DNA from: Desulfobacteraceae bacterium
GTDB lineage: Bacteria; Desulfobacterota; DSM-4660; Desulfatiglandales; Desulfatiglandaceae
Assembly: GCA_030589225.1 (NCBI GenBank)
Contig: JAUUWD010000037.1
Location: 1-9,388 of the forward strand
Direction of reading: 5' to 3'
DNA length: 9,388 bases
The notes under the pieces were generated by a model. That model had not been told where the DNA came from, made no database searches, and saw only the letters and a program-made list of their open reading frames with translations. This document shows, piece after piece, positions 1 through 6,072 of this stretch. The translations under genes were made by a program, and so were the position numbers. Numbering within the stretch: position 1 is the first letter of the stretch; the number at the start of each line of letters is the position of its first letter.

Positions 1-50
1 ATAATGATTTGTGTGCATTTCTCCCCCAGCAGCTACTTTTACCTAAACCA

Positions 51-183
51 TTCCGCCAGAAAGACGGTGGGTAAATCCTCCAGAAGGGCGGCGGGCAGGC
101 CCGCCAGAAAGACGGCGGACAAGAAAGACGGCGGATAAAAATAACGGTGGACAAGTCTTCCAGAAGGACGGCGGGTAAACCCT
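51..183. repeat. Block of degenerate 24-bp tandem repeats with hairpin-forming units
   Basis: About six imperfect copies of a unit close to CCAGAAAGACGGCGGGTAAA lie here. The clearest start at 56, 80, 104 and 160. The first three are exactly 24 bp apart, while the central two (about 124-159) are truncated. Each full unit begins CCKCC and ends GGYGG, so it can fold into a 5-bp stem. Between units 2 and 3 is a perfect inverted repeat, GGCGGGC-AG-GCCCGCC (90-105). The last unit merges into the start of the 167-bp direct repeat. The block is more GC-rich than its surroundings. It resembles an intergenic REP-like or minisatellite element; no coding role is visible. Confidence 0.7.
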
Positions 184-342
184 CCAAAGACCTGTCTTTA
201 CCTCGTCGCTTTAAGACATTACCGTCCAACGAATTCCACAATAGGTCTTCAACCACAACATCATGCAGGCATTTTGTGCTTGACACACAACGATAGTTTA
301 CCTATATTCCTTCCCACAAAAAGCGAGTTCTTATCAATTCAA
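176..342 (+). repeat. 167-bp direct repeat, copy A (promoter-bearing)
   Basis: This segment matches 1674-1840 over 167 bp without gaps, with about 13 mismatches counted by eye (roughly 92% identity). It carries the promoter of the exported isochorismatase-like gene at 403. The two copies are in the same orientation and 1498 bp apart, bracketing the gene and about 620 bp of downstream non-coding DNA. This could reflect a tandem duplication whose second gene was lost, or a mobile or recombination-prone segment. No terminal inverted repeats or target duplications were seen at its ends. Confidence 0.9.
280..308 (+). promoter_or_regulatory. Sigma70-type promoter of the exported isochorismatase-like gene
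   Basis: The -35 box TTGACA (280-285) is a perfect consensus. A 17-bp spacer separates it from TATATT (303-308), which matches the -10 consensus at 5 of 6 positions. Transcription would start near 315, giving a leader of about 88 nt before the ATG at 403. An imperfect dyad (272-290) overlaps the -35 box and could be a repressor site; it is perfect in the second copy of the repeat. Confidence 0.8.
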
Positions 343-402
343 CTACCCCAAAACATGCTTTCCATGAACTTTAAATTGGAGCTATAACAAAAAAGAGGGA
401 TT

Positions 403-1053
403 ATGAAAGGAAAAGTTAAGAAAATCATTGTAGCGGCAATTTTTTTAATCAGTGTAAGTTTTACTTTTTCTGGTCTATCCTGGGCTGGCGGTACTATCAT
501 GGACGAATGGGGCAGTGTCAAGCCTCCGAAGGCACCTGAACTCAAATCGGTAAGCGTTGATCCTAAAACAACAGCGTTTCTTGTTTTAGATATGCAAACA
601 AACAATTGCAACAACAAACGCAGGCCACGGTGCGTCGAATCCATTCCCAAAATCCAGAGCTTCCTTGAGAAGGCCAGAGCCAAAGGGATGCCCGTTGTTC
701 ATAGTATTACAAGCAGTAAAACAAAGAAGCATATACGCGAAGAGGTGTTTCCAAAGGATGATGAACCCTACGTCAAAGCCAGCGTCAATAAATTCTATAA
801 GACTGACCTGGGCGATATCTTAAAAGAAAAGGGCGTCAAGACCGTAATTATAGTGGGGACCTCCGCCCACGGTGCGGTTTTACATACGGCCGTGGGGGCT
901 GCTATGAGAAAGTTGAAAATAATTGTGCCGGTGGACGGTATGTCGGCCTCTGAAGCTTTTGCCGAACAGGCCGTTGCATGGTTTCTTGTGAAAGGTCCGG
1001 GTACCCGTAAGCTAACTACGTTAACAAAATTCGACTTGATTGAGATTAAGTAA
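403..1053 (+). CDS. Exported isochorismatase-family (cysteine hydrolase fold) protein
   Basis: This 216-residue protein has a Sec-type signal peptide: basic residues 2-7, a hydrophobic core from 8 to about 25, and likely cleavage after Ala28 (LSWA-GG). It should therefore act in the periplasm. The mature part is an isochorismatase-like domain of usual size. Asp63 in the VLDMQ strand and Lys130 in SVNKF fit two of the three catalytic residues. At the expected nucleophile (the usual xCV motif) it reads AHGAV, placing Ala158 where Cys should be, so classical amidase or hydrolase chemistry is doubtful. From memory, related exported proteins share this variant, which would make it a subfamily trait and not a fresh mutation. 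Cys69 and Cys77 could form a disulfide. The start is supported by a GAGGG motif (395-399) just before the ATG. The gene stands alone on this strand with its own promoter. Substrate and role are unknown. Confidence 0.85.
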   Translation: MKGKVKKIIVAAIFLISVSFTFSGLSWAGGTIMDEWGSVKPPKAPELKSVSVDPKTTAFLVLDMQTNNCNNKRRPRCVESIPKIQSFLEKARAKGMPVVHSITSSKTKKHIREEVFPKDDEPYVKASVNKFYKTDLGDILKEKGVKTVIIVGTSAHGAVLHTAVGAAMRKLKIIVPVDGMSASEAFAEQAVAWFLVKGPGTRKLTTLTKFDLIEIK

Positions 1054-1093
1054 ACCGGTGTTCAATTTTGGGGATAGATTAGGGTAGTTGGAC

Positions 1094-1143
1094 AAGGGGC
1101 TATCGTCAATTTGTAGGGGATTCTGCAAGTTCGATAGCCTCTT
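1094..1143 (+). terminator. Terminator-like hairpin after the isochorismatase-like gene
   Basis: AAGGGGCTATCG (1094-1105) pairs with CGATAGCCTCTT (1132-1143) over 12 bp with one G-U pair and a 26-nt loop. It begins 40 bp after the stop codon and is followed by GCTTTTAG. The U-tract is short and the loop large, so this could be a weak intrinsic terminator or a 3'-end stabilising hairpin. Confidence 0.5.
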
Positions 1144-1344
1144 GCTTTTAGTTGAATAATAGCTCCGAATATTCTTTCTCGGACATATCTTGAATCGGCG
1201 GTTGAAATCTACATTAGGATTGACTGATAAGAATGGGATGTGTGATATTTATACATTACTGCACATTCCGGCTATCAAGCTGCAGTATTTGAGAGAGCCT
1301 CAAAAACTTATGACTACCAAACGAAACCTTGAATAAAATCTAAT

Positions 1345-1400
1345 TTGGCTTTACGATCGATTATGGCACGCAGTCATAACCTATTGATCGGGTTAGCCAA
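1345..1400. repeat. Nested imperfect hairpin
   Basis: Three short arms nest symmetrically: TTGGCT (1345-1350) with AGCCAA (1395-1400), CGATC (1354-1358) with GATCG (1386-1390), and TTATG (1361-1365) with CATAA (1375-1379). The arms are separated by small bulges. It could be a structured RNA or a chance imperfect palindrome. It does not carry the core sites of an integron attC. Confidence 0.35.
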
Positions 1401-1515
1401 GCACAATATACAGACTGTTTAGACTCTCAGCTCCTCCCTCCTGCCATTATCTCTGAGTGAATGAATCCCGATGAAATCGTGAAAGGGCCTTCTGCCTAAT
1501 TCTTTAAAATGGAGG

Positions 1516-1620
1516 CTGGCCCTGTTAAATAACCTCTAAAATGCCTTTTAGTTTAATAGATCATCAATGCCTGAGAGTCAGTTGGAGGATTTAGAGTGTC
1601 CCTCCATTTAACAGGGCTGG
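1516..1620. repeat. 105-bp inverted-repeat element (MITE-like or structured RNA)
   Basis: CTGGCCCTGTTAAAT (1516-1530) pairs with ATTTAACAGGGCTGG (1606-1620); 13 pairs are Watson-Crick and two are G-U if transcribed. A second arm, CTCTAAA (1534-1540) with TTTAGAG (1590-1596), continues the stem. The size and terminal inverted repeats are like those of a small non-autonomous mobile element. No target-site duplication was found and no transposase gene is in the window. A non-coding RNA is the alternative reading. Confidence 0.5.
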
Positions 1621-1769
1621 GTTTAGGTGGATAGCTGTACCCTAATCCCCCCAATTTGCATCTTTTGGGGCAATAAATCCTCCAAAGACCTGTCTTTACC
1701 TCGTTGCTTTAAGACATTATCGTCCAACGAATTCCACAAAAGGTCTTCAATCACAACATCATGCAGGCA

Positions 1770-1788
1770 TTGTGTGTTTGACACACAA
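1770..1788. promoter_or_regulatory. Perfect dyad overlapping the -35 box (putative operator)
   Basis: TTGTGTGT-TTG-ACACACAA is a perfect 8-bp inverted repeat with a 3-bp centre, and it contains the start of the TTGACA box. The equivalent site in copy A (272-290) keeps 6 of the 8 pairs. The position is typical of a repressor site that blocks RNA polymerase, but no cognate regulator is encoded in the window. Confidence 0.45.
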
Positions 1789-1806
1789 CGATAGTTTCCC
1801 TATACT
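1778..1806 (+). promoter_or_regulatory. Orphan sigma70-type promoter reading into the pilus operon 3' end
   Basis: TTGACA (1778-1783), a 17-bp spacer and TATACT (1801-1806) make a near-consensus promoter. Transcription would start near 1813 and run rightward, antisense to the last minor pilin gene from 1892 onward. No same-strand gene follows. Both core boxes are intact despite divergence elsewhere in the repeat. Confidence 0.65.
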
Positions 1807-1891
1807 TCTTGCCACAAAAAGGGAGTTCTTATCAATTGAAGCCAATTGCTCATAGGCCGTTACATAATGATGAATTAGAATGATTTTTAGG

Positions 1892-2464
1892 CTAGTCGCA
1901 AACCTGCCAGACGACTGAGAGGGTGCGTGGAGAACCGATCACTCTGATAAGTTTTTTTGATGTTCTTTCCGCCACAATGTGAGAGTGGCCTTTAGCAACC
2001 GGTTTATTGAGAACCTTTGCGTTGGATTCTATGTAGACTCTGTTCAGATGAACATAGGCAATCACCTGACAGTTGATACTCCTCCCAGCATTCTCAGGGA
2101 AATGTTCGCTTCCATATTCAAACTCTAACTTTTTGGGAGCAAAACTTCGTAAATAGCCAATTTTCCCGCCGGAGAAGATATCCCTCTTGGCCAGTTCTAT
2201 CCCGGATTCCGCAGCAGAACGAGCCACAATATCGAAATAGTCCTTGCTTATTTTATGGACCTCTCTTTTTAGCGTCCCAAGAGTGGCCATAGAGGTGATG
2301 GAGATGATACTTATGATAATAATCAGTACTACCAGAATAGTTCCGCTATCATTCACACCCGTATGCTTACACCAAAGCGCCGTTCTTTTGAGAGCGTAGG
2401 TCATCATCTTGGTCAATTTTTGTTTTACCCTATGCAAATAATACTGCTTTTCTACCATTGACAT
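1892..2464 (-). CDS. GspK/PilX-like minor pilin (short)
   Basis: This 190-residue protein has a basic N-terminal stretch of about 40 residues, then a single hydrophobic helix (TILVVLIIIISIISITSMA, about 42-60) preceded by Gly41, the probable prepilin peptidase site. Residue +5 is Val, not Glu; lack of Glu5 is a known GspK trait. The following KREVHKISKDYFDIVARSAAESGIELAK segment, where a small-residue AESG-type motif follows the helix, matches the PilX/GspK N-terminal pattern. It is much shorter than a full GspK, so the large inserted domain is missing. The start is uncertain: no clear ribosome binding site precedes ATG 2464, and Met20 or Met21 would give a more normal leader. It is the last gene, 20 bp after the GspJ-like gene. 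By analogy it would cap the pilus tip with the two preceding minor pilins. Confidence 0.65.
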   Translation of the reverse strand: MSMVEKQYYLHRVKQKLTKMMTYALKRTALWCKHTGVNDSGTILVVLIIIISIISITSMATLGTLKREVHKISKDYFDIVARSAAESGIELAKRDIFSGGKIGYLRSFAPKKLEFEYGSEHFPENAGRSINCQVIAYVHLNRVYIESNAKVLNKPVAKGHSHIVAERTSKKLIRVIGSPRTLSVVWQVCD

Positions 2465-2484
2465 ATAGATTTCATTTTTAGGTA

Positions 2485-3168
2485 TCAGCCGATATTAAAA
2501 ATTCTGTAAAATGTCTCCTTCGGTTGTGTTTCTCTGCCGCTGTGCTCACATGAAATGAGCAGCCTTACCCAGGAGGCATCTTTGAGTCTTTTTTTATCGT
2601 AAGTGTACTCCAGGGCCTCAACATTCCCCAAAAGGGCAGTCTTCGAAAAACTGTGTGAGACAAAAACAAGACCGCTTTCACCTTTTTTTCTGTAAACAAT
2701 ATCCACGGCCTCAACCTCCCCGGATAAATTCTTGATAGAAGATTTGAGCATGATTTTGCCGTGATGGACTTCCCTCACAAGCTCCCCTGCACTGTCTAAA
2801 CGGCAAACTATTATGCAATCATTTTCTCTCGCGGGAGCATTCCCGGCCAGGTCTCCGGCTCTTTTCAGCAACCTTACCCGCTCTTTGGGAGATAGAGTCT
2901 TTATAATCAATGTGTCTTTATCCGTTTTAAATCCTCCGAATGAATCCACCAGCCCACTTGCATGACGAAGATCCTGTTCCAGGTATTTAAAAAGGACCTG
3001 GGTGCCTCTCAAGTTATGTGAGCTCTCCCTAAGATGATCAAATCGTTTTTTTACGCCCTCATGGTAAAAACGGAAAATAACAGGTGTCATTATGCCCATG
3101 ATAACAACAACGATCATCAATTCAATCATGGTAAAGCCTCTTGCCTTATGATGAGACCTTTTGTTCAT
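2485..3168 (-). CDS. GspJ/PilW-like minor pilin
   Basis: A type IV prepilin of about 227 residues with an 11-residue basic leader, cleavage at RG-FTMIE (Gly11/Phe12), Glu at +5 and a long hydrophobic helix (about 12-35). The segment after the helix, including LFKYLEQDLRHASG, is the GspJ/PilW pattern of a conserved QDLR helix before the globular domain. The ATG at 3168 overlaps the stop of the upstream gene (ATGA, 3165-3168), which argues for this start over the in-frame ATG at 3225 inside that gene; an AGG lies about nine bases before it. Predicted role: minor pseudopilin in the tip or priming complex, in the inner membrane before assembly. Confidence 0.8.
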   Translation of the reverse strand: MNKRSHHKARGFTMIELMIVVVIMGIMTPVIFRFYHEGVKKRFDHLRESSHNLRGTQVLFKYLEQDLRHASGLVDSFGGFKTDKDTLIIKTLSPKERVRLLKRAGDLAGNAPARENDCIIVCRLDSAGELVREVHHGKIMLKSSIKNLSGEVEAVDIVYRKKGESGLVFVSHSFSKTALLGNVEALEYTYDKKRLKDASWVRLLISCEHSGRETQPKETFYRIFNIG

Positions 3169-3554
3169 AGTTTGTACCTGTAAATAGTCATGCACAACTT
3201 CCGGTCCTTTTGTCTTGCCCCACACCAGGTGATCGCCAGCGTAACCCTCTTCAGGTCCTGTGAGATCATCTCAACGGTTATGCTCCCTTTCGCATCCCGA
3301 AGGCCCATATACCCTTTAAGCTCATCGGAAAAAGGGGAATTTTGGGTCGTTTCTATTTCTTTAAATGGTTTGGCCCTTATGAGTCCTGCCTGGCTCTGAA
3401 GAGCCCACATGGCCTTTTGCCTGAAAATGTTGTTTTTATGAAACATGCTGTTTTCGCTGTAAATTTTATATAAACTTATAGCCACAATCCCCAGCATAGC
3501 AATTACAATCATTAGTTCAATCAGTGTAAATCCTTTACTCTTATGTGCTCTCAT
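3165..3554 (-). CDS. GspI/PilV-like minor pilin
   Basis: A short prepilin of 129 residues with an 8-residue leader, cleavage at KG-FTLIE (Gly8/Phe9), Glu at +5 and one hydrophobic helix (about 9-30). The QKAMWALQSQ helix followed by an AKPF segment, and the RVTLAITW strand near the C-terminus, fit the GspI/PilV family. Two cysteines, in WCGA and KLCM, nine residues apart, could form a C-terminal disulfide loop. The start codon overlaps the ATPase stop codon (ATGA, 3551-3554), and the gene ends in the same kind of overlap with the GspJ-like gene, so translation of the three is probably coupled. It likely pairs with the J- and K-like pilins in a tip complex. Confidence 0.8.
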   Translation of the reverse strand: MRAHKSKGFTLIELMIVIAMLGIVAISLYKIYSENSMFHKNNIFRQKAMWALQSQAGLIRAKPFKEIETTQNSPFSDELKGYMGLRDAKGSITVEMISQDLKRVTLAITWCGARQKDRKLCMTIYRYKL

Positions 3555-5029
3555 CCAACGACTCTCTTTATCTCTTTTGGATCGGTTACACCTTCCAAGA
3601 TCATCCTTATGCCATTCTTACGCAAAGGGATCATCCCTTGAGCCACAGCCGCTTTCTCAATGGCCTCGGTCTCAGAAGTGTTATTGATTAGATGGCCGAT
3701 TCCATCCCGATTTTCCAAAAACTCGGCAATAACCGTACGGCCGCGGTATCCAGTCCCCCTGCATTGTTCGCATCCGGCCCCCTGAACATAAGAGTCAGTC
3801 ATTATTTCGCTATCTCCCAGATTCCATTCATCCTGTCCCAGCTCAACGTTATTGATACACTCCTTGCAGACCTTTCGTATAAGCCTCTGACATACAATAC
3901 CTTTGAGCGAGGAGTTGAGCAGGAATGGTCTTACACCGAGATCAAGGATCCGTGTGATTGCCTCAGCTGAGCTCCCACAATGCACGGAGCTTAAAACAAG
4001 ATGGCCTGTGAGCGCTGCCCTCACTGCGGCATCGGCAGTCTCCTTGTCCCTGATCTCTCCCACCATAATTATGCCTGGGTCCTGGCGCAGTGATGACTTG
4101 AGCGCCCCTGCAAAGTTGAGCTTTCCCTTTGGATTAATCTGGACCTGGGTAATCCCTGCGATCCGATATTCAACGGGGTCTTCAAGTGTTATGATACTAG
4201 ATAGATGCCCGCGCAATGCCTTCAGATTTCGAAGAAGAGCATACAGTGTGGTCGTTTTTCCGGAACTGGCGGGACCGCCTATAATGAAAAACCCCTGGGG
4301 CGCAGCAACTAAACGTTTAAGTTCTTCCAGGATTTCATGTGAAAAGCCCAAATCTTCGAGCCCTGATTCACTCTTGAGTTTGTCGAACATACGGATTACA
4401 ATCCTCTCCCCAGGCTCCGAGGGAAGTACCGAGACCCTGAGATCCTGTGCTCCCTCATTGGTAATCTGGGTTATCCGGCCTTCCTGGATGATGTCCCTGC
4501 GATAAAGGATCATACCTGCTGCAACCTTTATGCAGTTGATGAGCCTCTCGCCTATGGCGCGTTCAAAGGTAACAGCCAAAAACAAGACCCCGTCAATCTT
4601 GAAAAAGACCTGGAGACCGTCTCCGGAATACTCCATGTGAATATCACTTGCAAGGTGGCATATTCCCTGGTTTATAAGAAAATCGGCAACCTTGCGGATA
4701 TTCGAGCCACGCGATTCTACCAACTCCTTGCAGATACCCCCAAAACGATCAAAGGCAAAGGGGTTCTCGTCCCTTATCACCTTTGGGCGAATTATCTCCT
4801 CAAGCTCTACCTTTAGCCTTTTTACATCATCTTCGGAAGAAAGACCGAGCCGCATTTCACGACCATCCTTGAACTCTAAGGCAATGGATGCCCCGGCTCG
4901 CCCATTTAAAGACATTAGTTCGATATGCGCTATATCATCATAGTAAATCTCTCGCCCGCCAACGCTTAACCAGGGAAGACGGCGGATGTGCAAACAGTCC
5001 TGCAATAACTTTATATTTGATAGTTTCAT
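3551..5029 (-). CDS. GspE/PilB-like assembly ATPase with an atypical PH-like N-terminal domain
   Basis: A 492-residue secretion/pilus assembly ATPase that hydrolyses ATP in the cytoplasm to drive pilin polymerisation through the GspF platform. Visible in order: a variable N-terminus (1-80); ASDIHME (127-133) opening the N2 domain; Walker A GPASSGKTT (252-260, Lys258); the Asp box TLEDPVEY (281-288); Walker B with GEIRD (IIMVGEIRD, 320-328, Glu325); the His box TGHLVLSSVH (341-350); and a zinc-binding tetracysteine (C388/C391 and C420/C423). The tetracysteine and GEIRD set mark the GspE/PilB assembly group and not PilT. Residues about 20-80 read as short strands ending in a helix, resembling a small bacterial PH-like domain and not a GspE/PilB N-terminal domain. 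The start chosen is ATG 5029, 5 bp after the preceding stop; the frame stays open to 5125 but would overlap the upstream gene by 91 bp. No clear SD is seen, so coupling is likely. Confidence 0.92.
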   Translation of the reverse strand: MKLSNIKLLQDCLHIRRLPWLSVGGREIYYDDIAHIELMSLNGRAGASIALEFKDGREMRLGLSSEDDVKRLKVELEEIIRPKVIRDENPFAFDRFGGICKELVESRGSNIRKVADFLINQGICHLASDIHMEYSGDGLQVFFKIDGVLFLAVTFERAIGERLINCIKVAAGMILYRRDIIQEGRITQITNEGAQDLRVSVLPSEPGERIVIRMFDKLKSESGLEDLGFSHEILEELKRLVAAPQGFFIIGGPASSGKTTTLYALLRNLKALRGHLSSIITLEDPVEYRIAGITQVQINPKGKLNFAGALKSSLRQDPGIIMVGEIRDKETADAAVRAALTGHLVLSSVHCGSSAEAITRILDLGVRPFLLNSSLKGIVCQRLIRKVCKECINNVELGQDEWNLGDSEIMTDSYVQGAGCEQCRGTGYRGRTVIAEFLENRDGIGHLINNTSETEAIEKAAVAQGMIPLRKNGIRMILEGVTDPKEIKRVVG

Positions 5030-5034
5030 TTTTA

Positions 5035-6054
5035 CTACATTGCCATTGAATAAGAATAGATTATGGCGCTGAAGACGTACACGACCCCTATACCTACCAA
5101 TATCCCACATGCAACAATGCACCACCTGAACAGGTTCTGCATCTCCTTGTCCATATTGGCTGTGAGGTATCTGTGCAGGAATTGATTTAGTTCTTTGATC
5201 AGTTCACGGGGTTTTCCTGTACCTTCACCCAAGCCGATGAAATCAAGGGCGGGCATATCGGCCAACAGAGTCTCAGAGGCCAAGGCACTTGAAAGTGACT
5301 CCCCGTTTTCAACCAGAGAAAGGACCCTCTTCAACGAATGTGAAGTCTTTCCCTTTCCGAGCCCTTCAACGGCCTCTGCCAGGGCCCGATGAGGGGGAAG
5401 CCCGAGTTCAAGATTGTAATCATACATAGTTCCCAACTCCAGAGAAAGCACTCTGAAGTAGTTCCGGTTCATCACAGGAGTTCGCCTGATGCCACAATAG
5501 ATAAGGTCAATCTTAAGCACATACCGCACGAGTAGATATGCGGCAATCACTGCCACCGCAAAAAAGGCGATGAAATAGGGGTTTGAGACAAGGAAAAACA
5601 GGCGAAACAAGGCAGGGTGATCGGGTGTTGCATTTCCCAGTGCAGTCGTATAGGTGTTTGTGAATATATAAGAAAAATAAATTAGAAAGGCCAAAAGAAA
5701 GACAAGGGTTACAGAAATATAGGCGTAAATCGTTCGCATGTGAAATTTAAATCTGGCAAAGACCGGGTAATGGTCCAGGACTATTTTAAGCGCCGTGGCC
5801 AGATTCCCGGAATCATCGCCCCTTTGTATGATCTTGAGGAGAAACGACGGGAAGCCTTTCATAGATGATAAGGCCTCAGATAGGGTCTTTCCTCTTTTCA
5901 GCTCCAATCGTATCTTTTTGTACAAAGGATGTTTTCCAAGGGAGGAGATCTCGGAGAAAGTCTCTTCTTCAGGACCGGCCATAAGTGGCATGTTGTTCCT
6001 GGCCCTGGCATAGAGGTGGGCTAGTATCATGTCGAGTCCTGCACTATGGGCCAT
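5035..6054 (-). CDS. GspF/PilC-like platform protein 3 (divergent)
   Basis: A 339-residue inner-membrane platform protein with two T2SSF-type cytoplasmic domains. The first (about 1-107) contains GDDSGNL (79-85); then come membrane segments at about 109-131 and 158-180, a second domain (about 195-305) with GEGTG (276-280), and a final membrane segment (311-334). Both domains keep the acidic/Gly-x-Gly type motif of the family. The usual VVPxF..LP..T segment after the first membrane helix is replaced by an aromatic- and Thr-rich stretch, and the C-terminus lacks the MYLPIF motif of its two upstream paralogs, so it is the most divergent copy. The start is supported by TAAGGT seven bases before the ATG. 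It sits 18 bp after paralog 2 and 5 bp before the ATPase gene, its expected partner. Confidence 0.82.
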   Translation of the reverse strand: MAHSAGLDMILAHLYARARNNMPLMAGPEEETFSEISSLGKHPLYKKIRLELKRGKTLSEALSSMKGFPSFLLKIIQRGDDSGNLATALKIVLDHYPVFARFKFHMRTIYAYISVTLVFLLAFLIYFSYIFTNTYTTALGNATPDHPALFRLFFLVSNPYFIAFFAVAVIAAYLLVRYVLKIDLIYCGIRRTPVMNRNYFRVLSLELGTMYDYNLELGLPPHRALAEAVEGLGKGKTSHSLKRVLSLVENGESLSSALASETLLADMPALDFIGLGEGTGKPRELIKELNQFLHRYLTANMDKEMQNLFRWCIVACGILVGIGVVYVFSAIIYSYSMAM

Positions 6055-6072
6055 TTTATTACCTTACATTTA

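Larger units (their letters stand above)
1674..1840 (+). repeat. 167-bp direct repeat, copy B (orphan promoter)
   Basis: Second copy of the segment at 176-342, in the same orientation, with about 13 substitutions and no indels. Similarity stops near 1840, about 27 bp past the predicted transcription start. Unlike copy A, it is not followed by a gene on the same strand; instead it faces the 3' end of the leftward pilus operon 51 bp away. The GC-rich tandem units that precede copy A are absent here apart from the shared TAAAYCCTCCAAAGACC junction. Confidence 0.9.
1054..1891. other. Non-coding stretch between convergent transcription units
   Basis: No reading frame here looks like a gene on either strand. 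It holds the terminator-like hairpin at 1094-1143, a nested hairpin at 1345-1400, a long inverted repeat at 1516-1620 and the second promoter-bearing repeat at 1674-1840. The remainder (about 1150-1340 and 1400-1510) shows nothing I recognise. It contains no convincing intrinsic terminator reading leftward for the pilus operon, whose last stop codon is at 1892. Confidence 0.7.

Noticed and set aside
51..183. CRISPR array
   Set aside because: The repeats are imperfect, contiguous and lack unique spacers of constant length, and no cas genes are present.
339..683. Minus-strand open frame of 114 codons over the isochorismatase-like gene
   Set aside because: It lies antisense to a gene with clear family motifs and a signal peptide, has no family-like pattern, and lacks a convincing ribosome binding site.
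1345..1400. Integron attC site
   Set aside because: The required RYYYAAC and GTTRRRY core sites are not present at the ends, and there is no integrase or cassette array.
1833..1848. CAATTG-AAGC-CAATTG mini-hairpin as the pilus operon terminator
   Set aside because: The stem is only 6 bp, AT-rich and without a T-tract in the leftward direction, so it cannot be supported as a terminator.
3692..4505. Plus-strand open frames across the ATPase gene
   Set aside because: They are antisense shadows of a gene with Walker A, Walker B and tetracysteine motifs; the translations are Ser/Arg/Pro-rich and without domains.
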